DNA of 64,000 nt, taken from contig JACDEE010000006.1 in NCBI GenBank assembly GCA_013816585.1, positions 89,989 through 153,988 on the forward strand, written 5' to 3'. Source of the DNA: Sphingosinicella sp. (lineage in GTDB: Bacteria; Pseudomonadota; Alphaproteobacteria; Sphingomonadales; Sphingomonadaceae). The notes under the pieces were generated by a model. That model had not been told where the DNA came from and did not search any database. It worked only from the letters and a program-made list of their open reading frames with translations. The translations under genes and the position numbers were made by a program. Below are positions 42,837-51,262 of this stretch, piece after piece. Within the stretch, counting starts at the first letter, position 1, and the number at the start of each line of letters is the position of its first letter.

Positions 42837-43111
42837 TCAAGATTTTTGACAGTTTTGTTACAATTCGAAGCAATAGCTGTCGTTGGTCCGCCGCACTGGC
42901 CTAAGACTGAATGGGACAAAGAGAGTGCATGTGCCAGACTGACGCCGTTCGCGCGCGAATATTGCGCCGAATCCTGCGCCTGCGCCTCGATCGCCGATTG
43001 CGCACGCGGCGGACCACCTGCCGCTCCGGCGGCGGCGGTCGGGATGCTAAAGGCAGCGGCAAACAGTGAAAGACGATAACGGAACTTGGACACCCTGCGG
43101 GCCTGGCTCAT
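42815..43111 (-). pseudogene. N-terminal fragment of an S1 peptidase gene
   Basis: The first ~65 residues (e.g. SKFRYRLSLFAAAFSIP and AIEAQAQDSAQYSRANGVSL) closely match the start of the intact S1 peptidase encoded at 55077 (KFRYCLSLIAAALGIP, AIEALAQDSAQYATANGVSL). After NGVSLAHA the similarity stops and the frame runs on into the Nudix-DUF47 promoter. The matching region includes the untranslated leader, with a shared GTCAGCTTTGATCAAT (starts at 43133 here and 55038 there). No protease domain remains. It is a partial duplication or decayed paralogue. Confidence 0.85.
42835..42863 (-). promoter_or_regulatory. Pho-box-like site upstream of the Nudix-DUF47-pit operon
   Basis: On the minus strand: TTGTAAC (42863-42857), 4 bp, CTGTCAA (42852-42846), 4 bp, CTTGAAT (42841-42835). 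The PhoB consensus is CTGTCAT repeated with 4-bp spacers. The first two units fit well and the third poorly. The site abuts the annotated ATG at 42836, so either promoter geometry is unusual or the translation start is further in. Confidence 0.45.
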
Positions 43112-43190
43112 CCCAGATTGATCAAAGCTGACTGCCGGGAGTGCCCCGCTGAAAATTGGACGGAGCAGACCTAAGATGGCTCCTCAGAGC

Positions 43191-43216
43191 AATGTCCGCT
43201 TTCCATCCGTTGCGGA
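43191..43216. repeat. Dispersed palindromic repeat, copy 2
   Basis: AATGTCCGCTTTCCATCC (43191-43208) followed by GTTGCGGA; the right half of the palindrome is degenerate. It lies in the 153-bp gap between the peptidase fragment and the S9 peptidase gene. A stretch at 43150-43175 (GAAAATTGGACGGAGCAG) resembles insertion-sequence ends, but no partner was found. Confidence 0.65.
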
Positions 43217-43264
43217 GCTTGGTCGCTATCTGCGCTGGGCGGTTATTTAGCGGGATGGCCGGAA

Positions 43265-45325
43265 TCAGGGCCTCGCTGGCGCACCATTCTTATATTTTTC
43301 GAACCAGGCGATGATCGCGGCGGCCTTGGCAGCGGCCTGGGACGGCCGCGCGGCAATGCCGCCGTGGCTGGCGCCGGGCACCTTCACCAAAGCGGTCGGC
43401 ACTCCCTGGATCTGCAACGCGGCATAATATTGTTCGGCTTCGCTCGCCGGGGTTCGGTAATCTTCGCTGCCGACCACGACCAAAGTCGGTGTCTTCACAT
43501 TGCCCACCAGCGAGAGCGGCGAATATTTCCAATAGGTTTCGGGATCTTCCCACGGCTTTTTCGCAAACCAGTAACGCGAGGTGAAGAGCGTATTGTCCAT
43601 GGTCAGCGCCTCGCTAGACCAGTTGATCACCGGCTTCTGCGTCGCCGCCGCCTTGAAGCGGTTGGTCTTTCCGACGATCCACGAAGTGAGTACGCCGCCG
43701 CCCGAACCGCCGGTGACGAATAGCTTGTCCGGATCAACGAAACCTTGCGCGATGGCGGCATCGACCGCGCTCATCAAATCGTCATAATCGCGGCTTGGAT
43801 AGGCATGGTGGATGAGCTGCGCGAATTCGGCGCCGTAGGAAGATGATCCGCGCGGATTGACCGACAGCACCGCGTAGCCAGCGGCTGCATAGAGCTGATT
43901 GTCCGTAGCGAAATAGGGTCCGTAGGCGGCGACCGGGCCGCCATGGATTTCCAGGATCAGTGGCACCCGGCTGCCCTCGGTCCAGGTGGGCGGAAGCGTG
44001 AGCCAGGCGTCGATCGGCCGGCCGTCGAAAGCTGTCACCGGGATCTTGCGGACCTCGCCCAGCGTCTTCGATCCGAGCAATTCCTGGTTGAGGCGCGTCA
44101 GCTTGGCAGGTTCGCCACTTCCGCGGACCAACGCCACTTCGGCCGGGCGATCGGGGCCACCGGCGGTGATGGCGAGGCTGCCATTCTTCGCCACGCTATA
44201 GGAGCCGCCGGCATAAGGCCGGTCGAGCGAGCCGCCGCCCAGATCATCCGTCACGGTCCGGATCGATCCGTCCAGCTCGACCCGAGCGACGTTGGTGCGG
44301 CCATGATCTTCGTAGGACACGTAGATGGAACGGCCGTCCGCGGCCCAGTTCGGGCTATCGACGCTGCGGTCGAGCGACCCGGTGAGGATGCGCGGATTGG
44401 AACCGTCGGCGTTCATCACGGTCAGGCGAGCATTATGATAGTTTAGCCGCTGATCATCATAGCCGACAAAAGCAATGAGGCGTCCGTCGGGAGACCATTT
44501 GGGTTCCTGATCCGGTCCGCGACGATCGGTCAGGGCGCGGATGGCTCCGTTCGTAACCGAGAGAGAATAGATTTCGCTGTCGAACGGCTCGCGCTCCCAA
44601 TCGTCGCGGCGGTTGCCGGAGAACAACAAGGTGGCCCCATCGGGAGACCAGGAGATCGGACCGTCGTGATTGCGCGCGCCGAAGGTGAGCTGACGCGGAG
44701 CGCCGCCATCGGCCGAAACAAGGAAGAGGTGGATGAAACCGGGCTTGGAATAACCTTCGGAATCGGAGCGATAATTGACCGCATTGTGCACCTCCAGCGG
44801 ATCGGCCCATTTGGCGCCTTCCGGCTTGGCCGGCGGGGCGCCAAGCCTCATTCCGTCATCGGGCACGAACATCGAATAAGCGATCTGCCGGCCATTGGGA
44901 GACCAGGCGATGCTGCTTGGGGAATCGGGAAGGCCGGTGATCCGAACCGACTCCCCGCTTTCCATCCAGCGGACGAAGAGTTGCGGGGCGCCGCCTTCCG
45001 CGGTCGAGACATAAGCGAGGCGCTTTCCGTCCGGCGACCAGCGCGGCTGGCTGTGCGCGCCGGAACCTGCGGCCAACGGCATTTGCTGCGCCGTCTTGGT
45101 ATCGACCAGCCAGATCGTGGGGCGCATTCGGTCGGTCATGATGTCGCCCGAGCGGCGAACATAGGCGATCCGGCTGCCGTCCGGGCTGATCTGCGGGTCG
45201 GAGGCGGCCTCGAGCGAAAACAGATCGCGCCCTTCGAACAGGCGGGAGGGCCCGTCGGCCGGGGCGGCCAGCAAGGGGAGGGGGCTGCAGCCGAGCAGGA
45301 GGGCGCAAGCGATAAGGCGCTTCAT
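43265..45325 (-). CDS. S9 family peptidase (prolyl oligopeptidase/acylaminoacyl peptidase type)
   Basis: A 686-residue secreted serine peptidase. A signal peptide (MKRLIACALLLGCSPLPLLA) is followed by a beta-propeller of PD40-like blades (repeated W-SPDG motifs such as PRWSPDGKRLAYVS and PKWSPDGRLIAFVG, about 35-400). The alpha/beta-hydrolase domain follows (about 420-686) with the nucleophile in TGGSGGGVLTSWI, Asp in VVGSEDYRTP and His in PGASHGGIA. It removes peptides or acylated amino acids from short peptides in the periplasm. Start ATG 45325. Part of a peptidase-rich region. Confidence 0.93.
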   Translation of the reverse strand: MKRLIACALLLGCSPLPLLAAPADGPSRLFEGRDLFSLEAASDPQISPDGSRIAYVRRSGDIMTDRMRPTIWLVDTKTAQQMPLAAGSGAHSQPRWSPDGKRLAYVSTAEGGAPQLFVRWMESGESVRITGLPDSPSSIAWSPNGRQIAYSMFVPDDGMRLGAPPAKPEGAKWADPLEVHNAVNYRSDSEGYSKPGFIHLFLVSADGGAPRQLTFGARNHDGPISWSPDGATLLFSGNRRDDWEREPFDSEIYSLSVTNGAIRALTDRRGPDQEPKWSPDGRLIAFVGYDDQRLNYHNARLTVMNADGSNPRILTGSLDRSVDSPNWAADGRSIYVSYEDHGRTNVARVELDGSIRTVTDDLGGGSLDRPYAGGSYSVAKNGSLAITAGGPDRPAEVALVRGSGEPAKLTRLNQELLGSKTLGEVRKIPVTAFDGRPIDAWLTLPPTWTEGSRVPLILEIHGGPVAAYGPYFATDNQLYAAAGYAVLSVNPRGSSSYGAEFAQLIHHAYPSRDYDDLMSAVDAAIAQGFVDPDKLFVTGGSGGGVLTSWIVGKTNRFKAAATQKPVINWSSEALTMDNTLFTSRYWFAKKPWEDPETYWKYSPLSLVGNVKTPTLVVVGSEDYRTPASEAEQYYAALQIQGVPTALVKVPGASHGGIAARPSQAAAKAAAIIAWFEKYKNGAPARP

Positions 45326-45518
45326 TGGTGTGTTTTCCCCATTCTGGACCCGCCGGGCCTGGACGCATTGCGGAAAGCTAGCCGCCTTTTCGGAAGGGCG
45401 TCAATTCGCCTGACCAAATGGTCGATCGCTAGACATCGAGGACGGAAGGGTGCCGCCCCACTTCGACCCGGTTGTTGCAACGGAAGCAGTGCGAACACGG
45501 GAAATAGGGGATCGCCGG

Positions 45519-46016
45519 CTAAGCTGCGGGGCTGGGCTCCGCCGCCTTTTTCTTCGGCACCTTTATCGGTTTCTGATGCTTGTCGCGCTCCCAGCCGGTG
45601 ACCATGTAGCCGGCCTCGCTAAGGCAAAGCGCGGTCGCCTGCTTGATCTCTTTTTCCTTCTTGAGTCGGCGGTTTTTGGCCAGGCCCCAAGCGGCCGCGA
45701 TTCCGACGATCGGCATCATCACCATCGCCGCGCTTGCCGCGGCGGCGGCCCCGGCCAGGGTTCCGCCGGTTCCGCCCATTACCACGGCGCCCGCCCCGAC
45801 CCCCGCGGCGACGCCCGCGCCGCCAGAGGCGACTTGACCCGCGAACCCGCTGCGCTGGCCATTGGCCACCAGCGTCCGGCAAGTCTCATAATCCGCAGCA
45901 TATTTGGCAGGGTCGGATACGGCGACTTTCATCTCCGGCGCGAACTGCCGCGGCCGCGACGAACATCCGGCCAGACTGACGGCAAGCCCCGTCACCAAAA
46001 CGATCTGTCGATTCAT
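45519..46016 (-). CDS. Glycine-zipper lipoprotein, hypothetical
   Basis: A 165-residue predicted lipoprotein. The signal ends in the lipobox LAGC (about 16-19: VSLAGCSS). A cytosol-unlike Gly/Ala-rich segment, GGAGVAAGVGAGAVVMGGTG and onward (about 63-95), is a glycine zipper that could insert in a membrane. A Lys-rich tail (KVPKKKAAEP) ends it. The ATG at 46016 is chosen because the lipoprotein signal starts there. Function unknown; such proteins are often cell-envelope components. Confidence 0.75.
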   Translation of the reverse strand: MNRQIVLVTGLAVSLAGCSSRPRQFAPEMKVAVSDPAKYAADYETCRTLVANGQRSGFAGQVASGGAGVAAGVGAGAVVMGGTGGTLAGAAAAASAAMVMMPIVGIAAAWGLAKNRRLKKEKEIKQATALCLSEAGYMVTGWERDKHQKPIKVPKKKAAEPSPAA

Positions 46017-46167
46017 AAGTATCCCCCCTGAGAGCCGCCAGACACCCGGTTTATCAAAAGGAGTCAAGGGAATAGCCCTGGCTTTAAGCCTGAGGCCGCG
46101 CCTTGAATTCTACCCATGGCCTCCATTGGCCTTCGGTGCGAGACCTGCGACCAAAGGGGGACGAACA

Positions 46168-46746
46168 ATGCTACGACTGAAATCTATTCTTGCCGCCACG
46201 GGTCTCATGCTCGCCATCGCCGCCACTCCGGTTGCGGCGCAAGCACCCGACCGGGCGCTCTTGCGGAAGCAGAAAGAAGCGATGGCGGCCCTGGCCTTTC
46301 TCGACGGCGAATGGGCCGGGCCCGCCGAAGCCCAGGAGCCAAGCGGCCTTATCAAGATGACGCAGACCGAGCGTTCGGGAACGCTTCTGGATGGAACGAT
46401 CAGATTGGTCGAGGGCCGATCGTATGACGGCGCGGGGAAGACGTTGTTCAATGCCTTCGCGGTCATTTCATATGACGTCCGCACGGGCCATTATCTCATC
46501 ACCTCTCACGCCAGTGGCTATGCGATCAGCACCCAGATGAAGGTGTCCGGCCACGGGTTCGAATGGGAAATACCGGCAGGCCCACAAGCGAAAATGCATT
46601 TCAAGGCCGTGGTCGAAAACGGAGTCTGGACCGAAGTGGGCGAATATGTTGGCCCTTCCGGCAAACCCAGGCGGACATTCCATATGGAAGTGCGGAAGTT
46701 GCGTCCAACGGCCTGGCCCGCCGGAAGCCTGGTCTCCTACAAATAA
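46168..46746 (+). CDS. Secreted hypothetical protein, DUF1579-like
   Basis: A 192-residue protein with a signal peptide (MLRLKSILAATGLMLAIAAT, cleavage near AAQA). The mature part has ALAFLDGEWAGPAEA, then TLLDGTIRLVEGRSYDG and ISYDVRTGHYLITSHASGYA, which resembles DUF1579/lipocalin-like beta-barrel proteins that start with a FxGxW-type motif. Ligand unknown. The ATG at 46168 follows AAAGGGGGACGAACA; the longer frame upstream overlaps the divergent lipoprotein gene. Confidence 0.75.
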   Translation: MLRLKSILAATGLMLAIAATPVAAQAPDRALLRKQKEAMAALAFLDGEWAGPAEAQEPSGLIKMTQTERSGTLLDGTIRLVEGRSYDGAGKTLFNAFAVISYDVRTGHYLITSHASGYAISTQMKVSGHGFEWEIPAGPQAKMHFKAVVENGVWTEVGEYVGPSGKPRRTFHMEVRKLRPTAWPAGSLVSYK

Positions 46747-46921
46747 TATTCGTCACATTTACCGTAAGGCGATGGGAAAGTGTGGGATCTCCATTGCGCC
46801 ACTTGGTCCGGGCGCTACGAAATGGCGAAGCTGATGGGGCGATGAAGCGGCCACGGCGCGTCACCATTTGGGCGGTTGGTTTTAGGACGGTAATCGTCGA
46901 AACGCATGCTATGGCGCGGGC

Positions 46922-47860
46922 ATGAAAACAGGAAGCAACAGGGTGTTGATCCTCGCGCTGGGCGCGAATCTGGGTATTGCCATAGCCAAGTTCGTCGCCG
47001 CGGGGATCACCGGCTCTTCGGCGATGTTGACGGAAGGCGTGCACAGCCTGGTCGATTCAAGCAACCAGCTTTTGCTGATGTACGGCCAGAAACGCGCGGC
47101 CAAGCCAGCCGATGCCACGCATCCTGGTGGCTATGGCCGGGAATTATATTTCTGGAGCTTCGTCGTGGCGTTGCTGGTGTTTGCGCTTGGCGCCGGCATC
47201 TCTGTCTATGAGGGCATCCATCATGTCCTGAAGCCCGAGCCCGCCGTTTCGCCGCTGATCGCTTATGGTGTGCTGGGGGTGGCGTTCGTTCTGGAGGGCG
47301 GATCGACCCTGGCGGCGTTCCGCGAATTCGACCGGGCACGCGGGAAGAAAAATTGGTGGCACGCCTTGGTGTCCACCAAGGACGCGACCACAGTCATTGT
47401 GCTGCTGGAAAATGGAGCGGCGATGGCGGGGCTTTTGTTGGCGGCCGCCGGCCTGGCATTATCCCAGGTGACGGGCGATGCTCGCTTCGACGGGATGGCT
47501 TCGATCGTGATCGGGCTGCTGCTGGCCGCCGTCGCGATCTTCCTCGCACGAGAGGCCAAAGGCTTGCTGATCGGAGAGGCCGCTGATCCAGAACTTGAGG
47601 CCGGTATTCGCCGCGTCGCATCGCGCGAGGGAGTGCGCGGGGTTGGTGAGATCATGACGCTTCACAACGCACCCGAGCAAATCGTCGCGGCGGTGAATGT
47701 CGACTTCGACAACGGGCTGAGCGCCGCCGATGTCGAGAGGATCGTCGACGAGATCGAACGGGCATTGCAGAGCGAGTTTCCGGCAATCTACCGCATCTAT
47801 GTCCGGCCCCACGAACATGCCGGATCCAAATTCGGCACCGATCGGGGGCTCGCGCCCTAG
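46922..47860 (+). CDS. Cation diffusion facilitator (CDF) family transporter
   Basis: A 312-residue, six-helix metal:proton antiporter. The helix-2 metal motif HSLVD (about 41-45) and the helix-5 region STKDATTVIVLLENGAAMAG (about 150-169) are present, followed by a cytosolic dimerisation domain with MTLHNAPEQIVAAVNVDFDN. The motif HSLVDSSNQ fits zinc/iron/manganese CDF members; the exact metal is unknown. It is convergent with a broken ZIP-type importer gene, so export and import genes for divalent metals lie side by side. Confidence 0.9.
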   Translation: MKTGSNRVLILALGANLGIAIAKFVAAGITGSSAMLTEGVHSLVDSSNQLLLMYGQKRAAKPADATHPGGYGRELYFWSFVVALLVFALGAGISVYEGIHHVLKPEPAVSPLIAYGVLGVAFVLEGGSTLAAFREFDRARGKKNWWHALVSTKDATTVIVLLENGAAMAGLLLAAAGLALSQVTGDARFDGMASIVIGLLLAAVAIFLAREAKGLLIGEAADPELEAGIRRVASREGVRGVGEIMTLHNAPEQIVAAVNVDFDNGLSAADVERIVDEIERALQSEFPAIYRIYVRPHEHAGSKFGTDRGLAP

Positions 47861-47867
47861 CCCTGTT

Positions 47868-48628
47868 CTAGCTGCCTGCTTTCGAAAGGGTGAAGGCTAC
47901 GAGGAAGCCGGAGACGGCGATTAGTCCGGCGAAATCCTGCGTTCCCTCGAAAGCCTCGGGCACCATCGTATCGACCACCATCGCCAATATCGCGCCCGCG
48001 GCTACGGCCTGCACCGCGGCCACCAGGCCGGGGTCCGCGCCGGCAAACAGGGTGTAGCCGAGCCAGGCGGAGAGGCCTGCGATCAGGGCTATGCCGCCCC
48101 ATAACAGGAAGACGAAGCCAGCCTTTTTCCCCTCGTGTCGCATGCCCGCCGCGCTCGACAGGCCTTCGGGAAGATTGGACAGAAATATGGCGACGACCGC
48201 GACCAGCGCGACGCCGCGGCCCTGGAGGAGGCTTACCCCGATCACGATCGATTCCGGGATGCCGTCGAGCAGGGCGCCAATGGCAAGGGCCCCGCCATTA
48301 TTGGGGTATTCGCCACGTTCTCGCCGCGATGCTCGGCAGTCGATCGCTTGCGATGGCGAGCGCCCCACACAGCGAGGGCGAAATTGCATAAGGTGAAGGT
48401 GAGCGCCCCCGCGATAAAGCCGCCGGCGACGGGCCCGAACCCGCCTTGCTTCCAGGCCTCCTCCATCAGTTCGAACGACAAAGCGGAGATGAGGACACCC
48501 GCACCGAAAGCCATGATCCCCGCAATGACGCGGCGGGGCAGAGGCGCGAACCAGCCGATCAATGCGCCGATGAGCAACGCCGATCCGCTGAGCAGACCCC
48601 AGAGCCCGGCCTGTACGGCGAGCGGCAT
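47868..48628 (-). pseudogene. ZIP family metal transporter, frameshifted
   Basis: Two overlapping frames together encode one ZIP-type zinc/iron importer. The first (48628 down to about 48310) has LLIGALIGWFAPLPRRVIAG and ISALSFELMEEAWKQGG. The second (about 48320 to 47868) has GALLDGIPESIVIGVSLLQG and SNLPEGLSSAAGMRHEGKKA, with the metal-site IPES and LPEG motifs. The frame changes near 48300-48340, where one base appears to be missing. It is either a recent pseudogene or a sequencing error; apart from this both parts look normal. Confidence 0.85.
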
Positions 48629-48713
48629 CAGACGGTTACTTCGAACATGTGATACCCACTGTCATCTGCGGCCTCTTGGCGGACTGAGCAGGCGGGTCTT
48701 CGCATCGTCCCCC

Positions 48714-48743
48714 AATGTCCGCCATGCGTGGAAAGCGGACATT
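48714..48743. repeat. Dispersed palindromic repeat, copy 3 (inverted)
   Basis: AATGTCCGCC (48714-48723) and GGCGGACATT on the complement of the right arm AAAGCGGACATT (48732-48743) enclose ATGCGTGG. This is the best-preserved two-armed copy, opposite in orientation to copies 1, 2 and 7. Confidence 0.75.
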
Positions 48744-48759
48744 TCTTAAGGCGCTGGGA

Positions 48760-49143
48760 TCAGCCCTTGTGGGTCTTCTCGGAAGACAGTTTGCCGTCCG
48801 TGTTCCACCTTCTCCACAGTCCCTTCTTTTTGCCGCCCAGGTAGCGTCCCTCATCCAGCAGTTGTCCGTTTGCATGCCAGCGCCGCCAGAGCCCAGCCTG
48901 AGCGCCTCCCTCAAAGCTCCCCTCCTGCAATTTTTGGCCATTGGCACGAAACCATATCCATGGTCCTTCCATGAGGTCATCCCGCCAACGACCCCGGGCC
49001 TTCAGCTTGCCGTCTTTCAGGAAATAAAGCCATTCACCGGTTTTGCGCCCATCAAGAAAAGCGCCCGTGCAACTGAGAGACCCATCCTTGAACCGCTCTT
49101 CATGGGCACCGCTGAACTTCTCTGGCCTTTGAACAGGTTTCAT
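48760..49143 (-). CDS. YwqK/MORN-repeat family protein
   Basis: A 127-residue protein made of about four tandem repeats of ~22 residues with the pattern G-x-W-x-x-x-x-x-[ND]-G-x-x-x-x-x-G-x-[FY] (e.g. GLWRRWHANGQLLDEGRYLG and GLWRRWNTDGKLSSEK). These are MORN-like repeats of the YwqK family, which includes antitoxins of some contact-toxin systems, but also many orphans. No toxin gene is adjacent and no signal peptide is visible. ATG 49143 is preceded by GGAGGTGGAGA; an upstream GTG (49167) is less likely. Confidence 0.75.
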   Translation of the reverse strand: MKPVQRPEKFSGAHEERFKDGSLSCTGAFLDGRKTGEWLYFLKDGKLKARGRWRDDLMEGPWIWFRANGQKLQEGSFEGGAQAGLWRRWHANGQLLDEGRYLGGKKKGLWRRWNTDGKLSSEKTHKG

Positions 49144-49635
49144 GAACTGTCTCCACCTCCGAACCACAGCTTGGCAGAGGGGCCGGACCTCGACAACAGT
49201 CGAAAGTGGGATGTCGGCAGTTGGTCGAAAGCGGACCTAACCTCTAATATCCTCAGAAAATGAAAGCGGAAGTTGGCCGGCGATGGCGTACAATCGGCGG
49301 ATCAGTCGTCTGCAATCCGCGCCTCCTTCATCAGTTAGAGCCACCTACTGTCCCGCTACGGTCACAAGCCACAATTCCCCGGCCGTCCGCTAAGCAATCC
49401 CTCTGAGATCCCGATTGATGAACAGAGTGTGCCGGGCTGAATCGTCAGACTCTATCGGCAGACTTTGTTGAGTCCCGTCATCTCGGACTCGCGGAACTTG
49501 GTAGTCCTGAAATGATCAGCGCCACTCATGTCGGACAAGGGCGGCAATGATAGTGAACGTCCGCAATGGGTGAAAAGCGGAACCGTGGCTTATGGACGGC
49601 TAGCGACGTGAGCTGCCGTTCGCGATCGTGGTTAG
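49144..49635. other. 492-bp region without a gene, two repeat copies
   Basis: No coding frame with family features. It holds dispersed-repeat copies 4 (49211-49236, ATGTCGGCAG with TCGAAAGCGGAC) and 5 (49556-49582, AACGTCCGCAATGGGTGAAA). I recognise nothing in the remaining sequence; it may be remnant DNA. Confidence 0.5.
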
Positions 49636-50955
49636 CTATCCACCGTAGACCCACTCGGCGAACATCGGCGAAAGATCGCGCTTGCTCGCCTTCTCCATCG
49701 CATTCTGGAAGTCTTTGCTCGTCACCGTTCCACCTGCATGCTGACGCGTGAAGCCCCGCAGTGCGGCCCAGAAGGCAGCGTCGCCGATCGATTCCCGTAG
49801 ATGGGCGAGGAACAGTGCGCCCTTGCTATACTGCACCGCCCGTCTCGCGCTCAGCGACGGGTACTTGCCGGCCCATGCGAGAGGTTTGTCGAAACCCGTT
49901 TCGCGAACCCGCTCGAGCCTGCGACGCGCGACATCGAGTTCCTGCCGATAAGCGGCCTCGCCCGAGCTATGCTGCTTCCACGCCGCGACCATGAAAGTGG
50001 CGATACCCTCGTTCAGCCAGAAATCCTGCCAGGTCGCGCAGGAAACGAGGTTGCCCCACCACTGATGCGCCATTTCATGCGCGATGATCCAGGCGGATGA
50101 CGGATTATCGCGCTCCCGGTCCAGTTCGGCCTCGCCGATCAGCGAGAAACCGGCCGACTCCTGTGCTTCTCGACCAGGCACCAACAGCTGCACGTAGCGG
50201 CGATCCGGCAGCGCCATCCCCGCTTTGTCGGCGAGAAAAGCCACCAACTCGGGCGTCTGCGCGAACAGTCTGGCAAGGTCGGCCTTGCTCGTCGTTCCAT
50301 CAAGATAGACGAGCTCGCCCAAACCTGTGCGGGCAGCCTGGCGCGTGAACTGGCCAGCAGCGAAGGCGTACAGATAAGACGAGTAGGGCCGGCTGGATCG
50401 CCAACGATGGAGAACCATAGCATTGGACAGTCTCGTCGTCGGCCCCGCGCGCCCCACTCCCACCGAGTCTGTGCCGACAGGAAGAAACAGGTCAAGCGCC
50501 AGATGCGCTTTGTCTCCCGGAGCGTCCTGAAGGCAGACCATCCAGTCGCATGCGAAGTAGCTGGTGTAGATGCCTCCTGCCACCGAAGTGACGCCTCGAG
50601 CCGGTTTGCCATCAATTCGGAAGCGCAGCGTAGCCTTGTCGCCTTTGCGCAAGGAGCGCGGCAGGGTGAAGACGATCGCATCCTTGCTCGACGAGACCTG
50701 GACTGGCGTGGCGTCTACCGTCGCTTCGGTGATCCGTAGGGCGTTGCCCGTGAACGACAGCTGCGCCACCCGATCAGATGTGCCACGCACCCCGATCGTT
50801 TCCGTGCCGGAAACAGCCGTCGTCGCCAGGTCGGGACGAAGGGCTACGGCGTAGCGCTCGACCTCGAATCCGTCGCCCGGCGCGATCGTTGCCGGTTGCG
50901 CACCAGCGCTGGATGCGGCGGCGAGGAGCAGGGCTAGTATGGCGATGCGATTCAC
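49636..50955 (-). CDS. M1 family aminopeptidase, secreted
   Basis: A 439-residue metallopeptidase. A signal peptide (VNRIAILALLLAAASSAGAQ) suits the GTG start at 50955; a longer TTG start at 50991 is possible. The N-terminal beta domain of M1 enzymes (about 25-180) is followed by the catalytic domain, with zinc motif HEMAHQWWG and the third ligand in WLNEGIATFM, 18 residues later. The enzyme ends soon after the catalytic domain and lacks the C-terminal HEAT-like domain, so it is a short member. It removes N-terminal residues from peptides in the periplasm. Confidence 0.88.
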   Translation of the reverse strand: MNRIAILALLLAAASSAGAQPATIAPGDGFEVERYAVALRPDLATTAVSGTETIGVRGTSDRVAQLSFTGNALRITEATVDATPVQVSSSKDAIVFTLPRSLRKGDKATLRFRIDGKPARGVTSVAGGIYTSYFACDWMVCLQDAPGDKAHLALDLFLPVGTDSVGVGRAGPTTRLSNAMVLHRWRSSRPYSSYLYAFAAGQFTRQAARTGLGELVYLDGTTSKADLARLFAQTPELVAFLADKAGMALPDRRYVQLLVPGREAQESAGFSLIGEAELDRERDNPSSAWIIAHEMAHQWWGNLVSCATWQDFWLNEGIATFMVAAWKQHSSGEAAYRQELDVARRRLERVRETGFDKPLAWAGKYPSLSARRAVQYSKGALFLAHLRESIGDAAFWAALRGFTRQHAGGTVTSKDFQNAMEKASKRDLSPMFAEWVYGG

Positions 50956-51169
50956 CGCCGGGATGCTAACGCCTGCGGCCTTGTTCTCCAAACTGTGGAG
51001 ACGGCAGCCGACGAACGGCAGTTTTCGGGCAGTGCTTTCGCCGTGCCAGTGACTGTTAGTGTCGCTAGCCCTCCTCTGCCAAAATCGCCCGGCGAGGTGG
51101 CCCGTTTGCTGAGGCCGGGCGTGGGACCCGCCAGAATGGGCTCGCCAGCACTTCCACGAAGCTGGTCAG

Positions 51170-51198
51170 CCGTCACTAAACGGTCATTCAGCCGTCAC
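51170..51198 (+). promoter_or_regulatory. Triple Pho-box-like direct repeat
   Basis: Three 7-mers, CCGTCAC (51170), CGGTCAT (51181) and CCGTCAC (51192), repeat with exact 11-bp periodicity and 4-bp spacers, the geometry of PhoB-type sites (consensus CTGTCAT). They lie in the coding orientation of the response-regulator gene, 64 bp before its start. The rest of the 50956-51262 gap holds nothing recognisable. Confidence 0.65.
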
Positions 51199-51262
51199 GA
51201 GGTTGACCTCCCTGCGCTCGATTGTGCGCCTTCGAGTTTAGGCGAGGAGCAAGTCGGCAGCT

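Noticed and set aside
43150..43175. IS-end-like sequence near the peptidase fragment
   Set aside because: No second inverted repeat or transposase remnant was found nearby.
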